A stretch of DNA of 64,000 bases from the NCBI RefSeq assembly GCF_900142845.1, contig NZ_FSRU01000003.1, forward strand, positions 124,001-188,000. Reading direction: 5' to 3'. The stretch is from Paraburkholderia phenazinium. Its GTDB lineage: Bacteria > Pseudomonadota > Gammaproteobacteria > Burkholderiales > Burkholderiaceae. A model generated the notes under the pieces. That model had not been told where the DNA came from and ran no database searches. It was given only the letters and a program-made list of their open reading frames with translations. Every line of letters starts with the position of its first letter. Position 1 is the first letter of the stretch. The position numbers and the translations under genes are program-made. Below, piece by piece: positions 8,713-16,027 of the stretch.

Positions 8713-9040
8713 GAAAACCTGCTGGAACAGCAGGGACGGCAGCGACCGCCGCCGGCGTTATCTCGCCGCGTCTGACATTCAGGGTGGTGACACTGATTGC
8801 GCAGAAAACATCCTCCGGCCCAGCATACACCCGCCAGATTGGTGGAAAGTACTCATTTGGTTGAGGCTGGCGGTCGTGCGTGTGGAGAACCCGATAGTTA
8901 TCCCCAGTTTCTGTTCGCAAATCTGTTGATAACTATCTGACGAAACCCGTAAGTGGTTGATGCGGTTCGACTTTACTGGACGACGTCGAAACGGGGCAGG
9001 CTGCACTGATAGACAGGGCGTTTTTGAACCGCCGCAGCGG
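8713..9040. other. Gene-free stretch upstream of the transglutaminase pair
   Basis: No convincing gene lies in these 328 bases. They separate the 3' end of the HdeD-fusion gene from the start of the transglutaminase gene, both on the minus strand, so the promoter of the transglutaminase pair should be here. The notable content is a 10-base inverted repeat at 8893-8937 that overlaps two DnaA-box-like sequences, listed separately. Confidence 0.6.
8893..8937. promoter_or_regulatory. 10-bp inverted repeat overlapping two DnaA-box-like sites
   Basis: GATAGTTATC (8893-8902) and its exact reverse complement GATAACTATC (8928-8937) are separated by 25 bases. TTATCCCCA at 8898-8906 is one mismatch from the DnaA box TTATCCACA. 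On the other strand TTATCAACA (8932-8924) fits the relaxed box TTATC(C/A)A(C/A)A. The two face each other about 180 bases upstream of the transglutaminase gene. It could be a DnaA-responsive operator or a site for another dimeric regulator. Chance cannot be excluded. Confidence 0.4.
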
Positions 9041-10462
9041 TCAGACGCTACGGCCCGCTGTATCCGCCTGCCCGTTCTCATGCAGCTTCGGCGCCGTCTT
9101 CTGCTCCTCCGCCCATTGCCGCCGCGAACGGTACATCGTGCCGAGCGCGAGCCGCGCCATCTTCACCCAGCCCGAGCGCCGCGGGTCCGCCAGCATGCTC
9201 AGCGCCCGTGCATAGTCGAGCGTGAGACCCGGCGTCCAGGCCATCGTCGCGGCGCGTTTGCGCACCTGGGCGGCCACCCACAACTCGGGCGTGGCGATCA
9301 CTCTCAGGAACGGCCGCCAGCCGTTGTGACGGCCCCATACGCGCGCCGACGCCCCTTCGATCGCCGCTTCCAGCGCGCGCGAGACGGTGCTCGAGCAATT
9401 GCGGTACGTGAGGTTGTAGGTCGTATCCTGCCGGTAGGTCTCCCAGAAGCGCCGCAGCCGCGCAGGATCGTAGTTGCGGATACGCACCTGCACCGTCGAC
9501 GCGCACCAGGCCGTCGATTCGGTCCCGTAGTCGGGCTGGAACAAACCCGGCACGTCGTTCTCGCGAGTGGCCCGCAAGAGCCGCGTGAACTCGTCCGGCG
9601 AGCGGTCGATCTCCACGCCCGGATACAGGCTGATGTAGACGCCCTCGGGCGACTCGAGGGCCGCATGTCCGGTCGAGATCACGCCGTTGCGGTCCACTGC
9701 GGCGATATAGCGGTCGATGATCGGCTGCCGGCGCGCCTCGCCCTTCGACGATCCGACCGGCGTCCACACGTGCACGGTCAGCGCGGGTTCGTCCGCGGCC
9801 GGCGGACCGTCCCACACGCCCACGGCCGGCCCCGGCTGCGGCGGCTGCGGCGGCTCGACGGTCGCGCTGGCGGCCTGCGCGGCGTCGTCGGCGGCCACCG
9901 CGGGGTTCGACGACAGGCGTCGCACGCGCGAGCCCAGCAGGATCATGTTCCAGCCGCCGAACATCAGGCCAAGGCCGAGACAGTACGGAACGGTGCCCAC
10001 GTAGTGGGTCGGAAACGGCTGGTAGAAGAAAATCGCCAGCGCGATTTCAACGACGCCTCCAGCCACCGCGAAACGCCAGGTGCGAAAGCGCACGACGCGC
10101 GCAGAGATGATCTGCAACAGACCATCGGCAAAAAAGAGCGTGCCGAAGATCATCGAGAGGATGAAGTTGCCGTGATGATGGCCGGCGAGGATCAGAAGCG
10201 CGGCCACGCAGAACGCCAGGCCTTTCACGTAGCGCAGCGTGCGTTGCCCGCCCATGCCGGTCCAGGCGACCGTGAGCGTGGCGAGACCTTCGAGCAGCAG
10301 CAGGCAGGCGAACGGTGTGATCGGGAAGTACAGCGCGCTGTCGAGCGCGTCGATGAAGACCGCGATGCCAAGGATCAGACTGATCCAGCCCGCTGTCGTG
10401 AGCGCGCGCCAACGGGTGCGCAGATAGTCGACTCCCAACAGGATCATCACCAGACGAACCAT
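9041..10462 (-). CDS. HdeD-type membrane domain fused to a putative permuted papain-fold domain
   Basis: The 473-residue protein begins with about six membrane helices in the paired pattern of HdeD/DUF308 acid-resistance proteins (residues about 1-180). A Pro/Ala-rich linker (about 185-225, with PPQPPQPGP) follows. The C-terminal soluble domain (about 226-450) has His266 in STGHAALESP and Cys356 in TYRNCSSTVSRALE. The His-before-Cys order, with an N-C-S-S-T-V sequence opening a helix, is that of permuted NlpC/P60-like (YiiX/DUF4105-like) hydrolases. HdeD proteins are normally about 190 residues without such a tail. The activity is inferred only. Neighbours are an OpgC-like gene upstream and transglutaminases downstream, all on the minus strand. 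Confidence 0.82.
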   Translation of the reverse strand: MVRLVMILLGVDYLRTRWRALTTAGWISLILGIAVFIDALDSALYFPITPFACLLLLEGLATLTVAWTGMGGQRTLRYVKGLAFCVAALLILAGHHHGNFILSMIFGTLFFADGLLQIISARVVRFRTWRFAVAGGVVEIALAIFFYQPFPTHYVGTVPYCLGLGLMFGGWNMILLGSRVRRLSSNPAVAADDAAQAASATVEPPQPPQPGPAVGVWDGPPAADEPALTVHVWTPVGSSKGEARRQPIIDRYIAAVDRNGVISTGHAALESPEGVYISLYPGVEIDRSPDEFTRLLRATRENDVPGLFQPDYGTESTAWCASTVQVRIRNYDPARLRRFWETYRQDTTYNLTYRNCSSTVSRALEAAIEGASARVWGRHNGWRPFLRVIATPELWVAAQVRKRAATMAWTPGLTLDYARALSMLADPRRSGWVKMARLALGTMYRSRRQWAEEQKTAPKLHENGQADTAGRSV

Positions 10463-10693
10463 CGTCAGTCTCCGGATGCCGGCGCCGTGTTCGAGCGTCG
10501 CCGCACCAGGACCCCGGAAGGCTGCGCGGCAACGTGCCTTTCACGGTTATATCGCAGGCTCGCGGTATGCCGCAATGGCGCCGCACCGAAGCTGCGAGAA
10601 AAATGGGGGAGATCGCACCGCCGGTTCATGCGGCGCGGGTACGCCAGCGCGTCGCCTCAGCCGTCGCGCGATCTCGCCGCTATGCTGCTTCAC

Positions 10694-11821
10694 TCAACCG
10701 TCGCGCCGCCCCGCTCTCGCGGGCACCGCCGCGCCACGCAGCGGAGCAGGACGCGCTTTCTGCGCCTTCCATTTCTGCGCGACGGCGGCGAGCAACAGCA
10801 GTGCGCCGATCGCGACCGCGTCGCCCGCCAGCCCGTTCAGCCAGGCCGGCCCTCTCGCGAGCCGCACGGCGGTATCGACGCCGATCGACACGACCGTGCC
10901 GCCGACAAAGCACACGAGGCCCTGCTTGCCGACGGTGACAACGGCCGGCAAGCGCTCTGCTATCCAGCGTACTGCCTGCATGCGCACCGCTTGCGCCACG
11001 AGCCACGCAATCGCCACAAAGCTGACAACGCGCACCGCCGCGAGGTTCTGCTTCATATAGCCTGGCGTGGCCTGGGTTTCGAGGCACAGCTTGACGAACG
11101 CAAAGGTGAGCGCCACCGCGATAGCCGCCACGGTCAGCGAACGCCCCGCCCTCGACACCTGAAACGCGTTCGATACCGGATGCAGACGGCATAGGATGCC
11201 GAGCATGAACATCAGTTGCCAGGCGAACGGATTGAAAGCCCAGCCGCCGGGATCCGCACTCGGCAGCACGCGCGCGAGCCATGCGCCGGCCAGCCACACC
11301 GCCAGACTTGCGAACAGCGCCACAGCCGGCCGGCGATTCGCCAGCGGCACCGAGAGCGGCACGCAGAGCGCGAACAGCGTGTACATCGGCAGCACCGCGG
11401 AGAGGAACGGTTGATGACGCAACGTGACGATGCCCAGCAACGTGCCGACCGGATGCCGCAGCAGATCGCCCCACCCTGTCTCGCCCACGACCGGGGAATC
11501 GACATGCCCGAGCATCAGCGCAGCGCCGGCCAGCAGCATCAGCGCGGCCGTGAACAGATATGCGCGGTAGATCTCCCATGCGCGCACCACAAAGCGTCGC
11601 TTGGCGGCGTGCTCGCTGCGATATGTCGCGACATTCATAAAGGCAGCCGCCGATGCATAGCCGCCAAGAAACACGAATACTTCGGCCGCGTCGCAATACG
11701 CATAGTTGTGCAGCATGAATCGCGACAGCACGCTGCCCTGGATATGGTCGAGCGCGATCACGATCAGGACGACTCCGCGCAGGAAGTCGACTTCGAGCGA
11801 TCGGCGGACGGGGGAATTCAT
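10694..11821 (-). CDS. OpgC-like membrane acyltransferase
   Basis: The protein of about 375 residues is a polytopic membrane protein (about 10 helices) of the OpgC family, which in enterobacteria adds succinyl groups to osmoregulated periplasmic glucans. The N-terminal RSLEVDFLRGVVLIVIALDH is the diagnostic acyltransferase start, with His and Asp in the first helix, followed by YAYCDAAEVFVFLGGYASA. ATG at 11821 is taken as start; a TTG directly before it (11824) is also possible. No glucan synthase genes (opgGH) lie nearby, so the acylated substrate is open. The next gene downstream, after 231 bases, is the HdeD fusion. Confidence 0.9.
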   Translation of the reverse strand: MNSPVRRSLEVDFLRGVVLIVIALDHIQGSVLSRFMLHNYAYCDAAEVFVFLGGYASAAAFMNVATYRSEHAAKRRFVVRAWEIYRAYLFTAALMLLAGAALMLGHVDSPVVGETGWGDLLRHPVGTLLGIVTLRHQPFLSAVLPMYTLFALCVPLSVPLANRRPAVALFASLAVWLAGAWLARVLPSADPGGWAFNPFAWQLMFMLGILCRLHPVSNAFQVSRAGRSLTVAAIAVALTFAFVKLCLETQATPGYMKQNLAAVRVVSFVAIAWLVAQAVRMQAVRWIAERLPAVVTVGKQGLVCFVGGTVVSIGVDTAVRLARGPAWLNGLAGDAVAIGALLLLAAVAQKWKAQKARPAPLRGAAVPARAGRRDG

Positions 11822-12117
11822 CAACGACGACTCCGTTTGCTGTTCGGCCGGAACCTGCTCCAGCCCGCATGACGCATCGGATCGGGCAGGTTTGCGCGAC
11901 GCCGCCAGGCACTACTGAACGCTAGGCCATGGGGGCCTGCAATTCAATGACGTACGTGTACAGCGATTTTTCAGCGCGTTACGTCACGCGGTCACAGGGT
12001 CAAGCGCGCAGGCCGCGTCATGCCAGTCCGACACGAGCGCGCATGCGCGGTTCCCGCCGAGAATGCATCGATATATTTCATGCATTCAGCATGCGATGTG
12101 CCCGCGCTGACGTGGGG

Positions 12118-12426
12118 TCAGGAGAACCACCAGCTCAGGCGATCCGAGCGGCCCAGTTCATGGCTCAGCGGTGAGGTGGAGAGCATCGCGACGAGCAGCA
12201 TCGCAGCCAGCGTGACGAATACCAGCACGTAACCCACCGGCGTCAGCGGTGCGCCGGCATGCGCGAGTCGCAGCGCCGCGCGCGCGATCCGCTTGCCCAT
12301 GCCGGCGATGAACCGGACAGGCCCATAGCGCAGCGCCGGCGAGCGCGACGGCGCAAGCGCAGGCACCGCCCTCGGCAGACGCATGGCGCCTTTCAACTGC
12401 AACACCAGTGACTCGATGATGAACAT
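12118..12426 (-). CDS. Small membrane protein of unknown function
   Basis: I do not recognise this gene. From the ATG at 12426 it encodes about 102 residues: a basic N-terminal part rich in Arg and Ala, then one clear membrane helix (VGYVLVFVTLAAMLLVAML) and a short polar tail ending SWWFS. An upstream in-frame ATG at 12513 would add 29 residues, but it would run the coding sequence through a perfect 22-bp palindrome at 12486-12507, so the shorter start is preferred. It is a single gene with free DNA on both sides. The reality of the gene rests on the helix and codon pattern, so confidence is moderate. Confidence 0.5.
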   Translation of the reverse strand: MFIIESLVLQLKGAMRLPRAVPALAPSRSPALRYGPVRFIAGMGKRIARAALRLAHAGAPLTPVGYVLVFVTLAAMLLVAMLSTSPLSHELGRSDRLSWWFS

Positions 12427-12895
12427 GAACCGACTCCCGTCGCACCCGCGCAATGCGGGCGCGTTCTCAAGACGCGACGACGCTTCACATGGCAGCCCTG
12501 CCATGTGCGTCAAACTTTGGGAGCGTGCTGAAAACAGGCCTCAAACAGCCTGTTGTTATTGAAGCGCGCTAGCCCGGCCGAAGCGAGCTAGCGGCAAAGG
12601 AGGAACCCTGCGTTGCGCTAGCTCGCGGCGGAAAAACCGGTTGATACCGGCATCGATCTTCGACCACTCAAGCAACCATCCACGAGGGACTCCTGTGATG
12701 TAACGACCACGATTCTATTCGGCGCACGAGCGCGCCGGCAAGTAAAAAAGTCATAAAGCGAAGGGCGTGACGGGGCGCAAATTCCATCGTCGGGCGTGAC
12801 ACCTGGTTACAAAATAAACCCGGCGAAATCCCCACAATACGCAAAGACTTTCTGCCCGCTTGCGCGCCCCTTTCACGTTGCCGAATGCACTCGCG
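12427..12895. other. Gene-free stretch upstream of the small membrane protein gene
   Basis: These 469 bases between the rdgC stop and the small membrane protein gene hold no convincing ORF. They include a perfect palindrome (12486-12507), several copies of a GCTAGC-containing word near 12568-12630 (CGCTAGC, GAGCTAGC, GCGCTAGC), and AT-richer DNA near 12740-12850. A long structured leader on the minus strand is possible. I could not match it to any riboswitch class I know. Confidence 0.5.
12486..12507. promoter_or_regulatory. Perfect 22-bp palindrome
   Basis: The arms CACATGGCAG (12486-12495) and CTGCCATGTG (12498-12507) are exact reverse complements around a central CC. It lies about 60 bases upstream of the preferred start of the small membrane protein gene (minus strand). 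It could be an operator for a dimeric repressor or a hairpin in the leader RNA. Confidence 0.55.
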
Positions 12896-13819
12896 TCAAG
12901 CCGCTGCGGCCTGCAACATCGCATCGCCCTGCTCGCCACCCAATGCCTCGACGATATCGGCGAACATGCGTGCGAGCTCACCTGTCATCAGCGTCATATC
13001 CGAGTCGAATACCTCGTCGTCGTTCTGCGCAGTGGGATCGCTGGCGTCCTTGATCACATCGAGCGGCGTGATGCGCTTGATGGTCAGCGACGGCGTGAGA
13101 ACAAATGAAACGCGGTCGTCCCATGTCATCGCCAGACGCATGCATTGCTTGCCGGCTTCGATGTGGCGACGCATGTCGTCGACATCCAGCGCATGGCCGA
13201 CGTAGCGCACGGTCGCATTGCCTTGCGCGGGCGAGCGCAACTCGGTGTCCTGATCGAGCGTGAAGCCGGCGGGCGCCTCGCCCGACAACAGCCACTCCGT
13301 CATGGCCGCCACCGGCGACTGCGCGACGCGCACGCTCGCGAGCGGCAACTGATCGATCGATTTGACCAGCAAGCCGAGCACCTCGTCAGCGACGGCTTGC
13401 GACGCGGCGTCGATGACGAGCCAGCCGTGCACCGTGTCGATCCAGACGCGCGTGTCGCGGCGAATGCTGAAGGCGCGCGGCAGCAGTTCGTCGGTGACCT
13501 GCTCCTTGAGTTCGCGCATCTGCTTGCGGCCGAGCTTGAAACCCTGCTGCTCTTCGACTTCGAGCGCACGCGCCTTGGTCACCTGCGTCACCACCGACGC
13601 GGGAAGCAGCTTCTTTTCGGTGCGGAACACCAGCAGCATCTGGCGGTTGATCGAATAGACGAGCGCGTCGTTATCGCGCGGCGAGGCCCACCCCTGGGTT
13701 TGCATCTCGACGCTGCTACCCGGCTGGAATGCGTGCGGCGCAAGCCACTTTTCCATTTGCTCGGGGGTGACGGTCCACGGAATGGGGAGACGATGAAGCT
13801 GAAGGTTTTTGAACCACAT
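12896..13819 (-). CDS. rdgC: Recombination-associated protein RdgC
   Basis: The 307-residue protein starts [11 protein letters not shown], the hallmark N-terminus of RdgC, and has the usual length of about 300 residues. RdgC forms a ring dimer around double-stranded DNA, limits RecA loading and in Neisseria supports pilin variation. Other matching parts are [14 protein letters not shown] near residue 50, the KKLLPASVV strand and an acidic C-terminus. The frame is open further upstream (to 14089), but that part is not RdgC-like, so ATG 13819 is chosen. It is divergent from a small membrane protein gene at 13934. Confidence 0.95.
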   Translation of the reverse strand: MWFKNLQLHRLPIPWTVTPEQMEKWLAPHAFQPGSSVEMQTQGWASPRDNDALVYSINRQMLLVFRTEKKLLPASVVTQVTKARALEVEEQQGFKLGRKQMRELKEQVTDELLPRAFSIRRDTRVWIDTVHGWLVIDAASQAVADEVLGLLVKSIDQLPLASVRVAQSPVAAMTEWLLSGEAPAGFTLDQDTELRSPAQGNATVRYVGHALDVDDMRRHIEAGKQCMRLAMTWDDRVSFVLTPSLTIKRITPLDVIKDASDPTAQNDDEVFDSDMTLMTGELARMFADIVEALGGEQGDAMLQAAAA

Positions 13820-13933
13820 GAGCGTACGGGCAAAGCGCACCATTCTATACGACACGACGCCAACCGCTGTCCGCCGTTTTTCGCCCAAATCACCTAGACT
13901 TTTGACATGCAGTGGAAATGGATGGAGGCTGCC

Positions 13934-14092
13934 ATGGCGGAATCGATGGTTAGCATCGTAGTGGGACTGGTCGTCATCGTCACCGGTGTCATGATCCTCA
14001 GCGCGCACTACCGGCGCGAGCATCACCGAGCGAGGCCCCTGGCGCGGCTGGACGGCCACCGGCTGTGGGACCGGATGCGACACCGGCACTGA
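13934..14092 (+). CDS. 52-residue single-pass membrane protein
   Basis: I do not recognise it. It starts [20 protein letters not shown], giving one membrane helix at about residues 4-24, followed by a short tail very rich in Arg and His (ending WDRMRHRH). GGAGG at 13924-13928 sits five bases before the ATG at 13934, which decides this start over the in-frame ATG at 13907. The strong ribosome binding site makes it likely to be a real small gene. It is divergent from rdgC and is followed by another small gene at 14209. Confidence 0.6.
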   Translation: MAESMVSIVVGLVVIVTGVMILSAHYRREHHRARPLARLDGHRLWDRMRHRH

Positions 14093-14208
14093 CGCCCGCG
14101 GCGCGCCGGACGCCGCACAGCGCCCTCAGTCCGGCCGCGACGCTGAAGCGGCATCACGTACACCGCGCGCACCCACACCCTGCACGCAAGGCCCGAACGG
14201 AGGCCACC

Positions 14209-14502
14209 ATGTCGGAAGAAACCCACGCCTGGCAAATGGTTGAATACGAAGGCTTCGAGATTCACACCTCACCGCGCCCAAAACAGCCCGACGAGAGCCG
14301 CTTCACCTACCTCGGCTATGTGTGTCACCCGGGCGCCGATCCGGCGCTGCCGGGTCACATAGTGCCGTTTCACGCAGACGGCGAAGAGTCGTTTGCCAGT
14401 CTGGCGGATGCGCTTTACGAAGCCTTGCATGCGGGGCGCAGCATCGTCGACGGCACGCATCCGGACCTGTCGGTGCTCGGGCTTGTGACGGGCGGTGTGT
14501 GA
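14209..14502 (+). CDS. Hypothetical protein, 97 residues
   Basis: I do not recognise a family. The protein is soluble, acidic and compact, with YEGFEIHTSPRPK and YLGYVCHPGADP segments and no signal peptide or membrane helix. GGAGG at 14199-14203 supports the ATG at 14209; the frame extends upstream to 14065 but without a ribosome site. It lies 116 bases after the small membrane protein gene. A 22-copy hexanucleotide repeat begins 57 bases after its stop. Confidence 0.7.
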   Translation: MSEETHAWQMVEYEGFEIHTSPRPKQPDESRFTYLGYVCHPGADPALPGHIVPFHADGEESFASLADALYEALHAGRSIVDGTHPDLSVLGLVTGGV

Positions 14503-14559
14503 GCGGGCTCGGAAGACGGCGCCCGCAGCAATGGGTGGCATGACTCAGGTAGCCGCTTT

Positions 14560-14695
14560 GGCTGTGGCTGTGGCTGTGGCTGTGGCTGTGGCTGTGGCTG
14601 TGGCTGTGGCTGTGGCTGTGGCTGTGGCTGTGGCTGTGGCTGTGGCTGTGGCTGTGGCTGTGGCTGTGGCTGTGGCTGTGGCTGTGGCTGTGGCT
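14560..14695. repeat. Hexanucleotide simple repeat (GGCTGT), 22 full copies plus 4 bases
   Basis: The unit GGCTGT is repeated without interruption from 14560 to 14691, with a partial unit to 14695. It lies between the convergent ends of the hypothetical gene at 14502 and the glycosyltransferase whose stop is at 14719, so it is outside both coding regions. Apparent ORFs through it give Ala-Val or Ser-His dipeptide chains and are artefacts. Perfect tracts of this length are prone to slippage and make a good strain-typing locus. Confidence 0.97.
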
Positions 14696-14718
14696 TCGGG
14701 CTACCACCAGGCCAGCGG

Positions 14719-16002
14719 CTAAGGCAGACGCCCGGCCACCGCCGAGTCGCGGCCGTGCCACGCCAGCCCGGTCGGACCGTCGCCGCCGGAAATCTGCTGT
14801 GCAAGCGTCAACATGCGCTGATTCGCGCTCTCCGGCGCGAAGGTCGCCACCTTCCTGAGCGCGTTCTGCACCACGGTTCGACGCAGCAGCGTATCCGTGT
14901 GCAGACGCTCGATGGCGCGCGCCATTTCGTCGACATCGCCGATCGGCACCAGCAAACCGGCTTTGCCGCCCTCGAGCAGATCGCGCGGACCGGTGGGGCA
15001 ATCGGTCGAAATCACCGGCGTGCCGAGCGCCATCGCCTCACCGAGCACCATGCCGAAACCTTCGTAGCGGCTGCTGAGCACCAGCATTTCCGCCTGACGA
15101 ATAAAAGGAAACGGGTTCGAGCAGAAGCCGAGGAAATGGACGGACTTGCGAATCCCGAGTTCGACGGCGAGGCGCTCGAGCATCGCCTGGTCGGGCCCCT
15201 CGCCGATCACCACGAGGTCGGCCGTACTCAGCCGTTGCGCGCGCACATAGGCAAACGCGCGCAGCAGCGTCGTATGATCCTTTTGCCCTTCGTCGAGACG
15301 CGCCACCGAGACGATAAACGTCTGCGCCGGACGCTCGATCGTCGCCCGCGCTTTCAGGCGCAACGACTCGACGTCGATGACGTTCGGCAGTTCGACGAGA
15401 TTCACCCGGCCCGGTGGGAACAGCGCCTGTCCTTCGCGCAACATGTCGGGCGTCAGCACCGCGATCGCGGCATAGCGGGAATACTGCCTGGTGCGGCGCG
15501 CCAGGTAGCGCGCGCTCTTCTCGCCAAGACGCGCGGCGAGACTGAAGTGACTCACGCCGATCCACGGCACGTTGCAGGTGCCGGCCAGATGCCGCAGCGA
15601 AAAATCGAAGTCGCAGACAATATCCTGGTCCCGCGCAATCCGCCGAAAACGCAGCGCGGCGAGCGGCCGGATGACACAGTAGGTCAGCACCTTGTGCAGC
15701 AGCTTCAGGTGGCCGCCCAGTTTGCCCTGCCGGCGTATTTCGTGCAGCGCGTTCATCCACTTCGCGGACGCCAGCACATGCACGGGCACGTCGTCGGGAA
15801 TCGAATGGGCGCGCCAGAACAGCAGTTCGTCAGTCGGATAGGTCACGCTGACGCTGGGCGCGAAGAATTGCCGGTCGAGCGTCTTCAACCAGGCCAGCAG
15901 GGAGGTTTCCGTGCCGCCCTTGCCGAAATCGTTGATGTGAAACAGGATGCGCCGCGGCGGATCGAACAGTTCGGTGCGGTCGTGTCGACTATCGTATTTC
16001 AT
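14719..16002 (-). CDS. GT4-family glycosyltransferase, LPS locus
   Basis: The 427-residue protein has the two-domain GT-B fold of family GT4. FGKGGTETSLLAWL near residue 23 is the N-terminal acceptor-side loop. FIVSVARLDEGQKDH opens the nucleotide-sugar domain, and SSRYEGFGMVLGEAMALGTPVI contains the EX7E-type donor site. It likely adds a sugar to the LPS core or O-unit at the cytoplasmic face. ATG 16002 is chosen for its GAGAG upstream and family-like N-terminus; the frame is open to 16071. It is the last gene of a minus-strand run with the O-antigen ligase and the GT9 transferase, 25 bases after the ligase stop. Confidence 0.9.
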   Translation of the reverse strand: MKYDSRHDRTELFDPPRRILFHINDFGKGGTETSLLAWLKTLDRQFFAPSVSVTYPTDELLFWRAHSIPDDVPVHVLASAKWMNALHEIRRQGKLGGHLKLLHKVLTYCVIRPLAALRFRRIARDQDIVCDFDFSLRHLAGTCNVPWIGVSHFSLAARLGEKSARYLARRTRQYSRYAAIAVLTPDMLREGQALFPPGRVNLVELPNVIDVESLRLKARATIERPAQTFIVSVARLDEGQKDHTTLLRAFAYVRAQRLSTADLVVIGEGPDQAMLERLAVELGIRKSVHFLGFCSNPFPFIRQAEMLVLSSRYEGFGMVLGEAMALGTPVISTDCPTGPRDLLEGGKAGLLVPIGDVDEMARAIERLHTDTLLRRTVVQNALRKVATFAPESANQRMLTLAQQISGGDGPTGLAWHGRDSAVAGRLP

Positions 16003-16027
16003 ACTCTCAATGCGTCCAGACCTTGAT

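Noticed and set aside
8893..8937. Replication origin at the DnaA-box pair
   Set aside because: Only two imperfect boxes, no AT-rich unwinding region and no dnaA, dnaN or rep gene nearby.
8957..11194. Plus-strand ORF of 745 codons antisense to the HdeD fusion and OpgC genes
   Set aside because: Low-complexity Arg/Gln product without start signal; real genes are on the minus strand.
14495..14722. Ala-Val dipeptide protein through the hexamer tract
   Set aside because: Same cause as above; no ribosome site.
14303..15001. Ser-His dipeptide protein through the hexamer tract
   Set aside because: It only arises from translating the repeat, and it overlaps a real glycosyltransferase in another frame.
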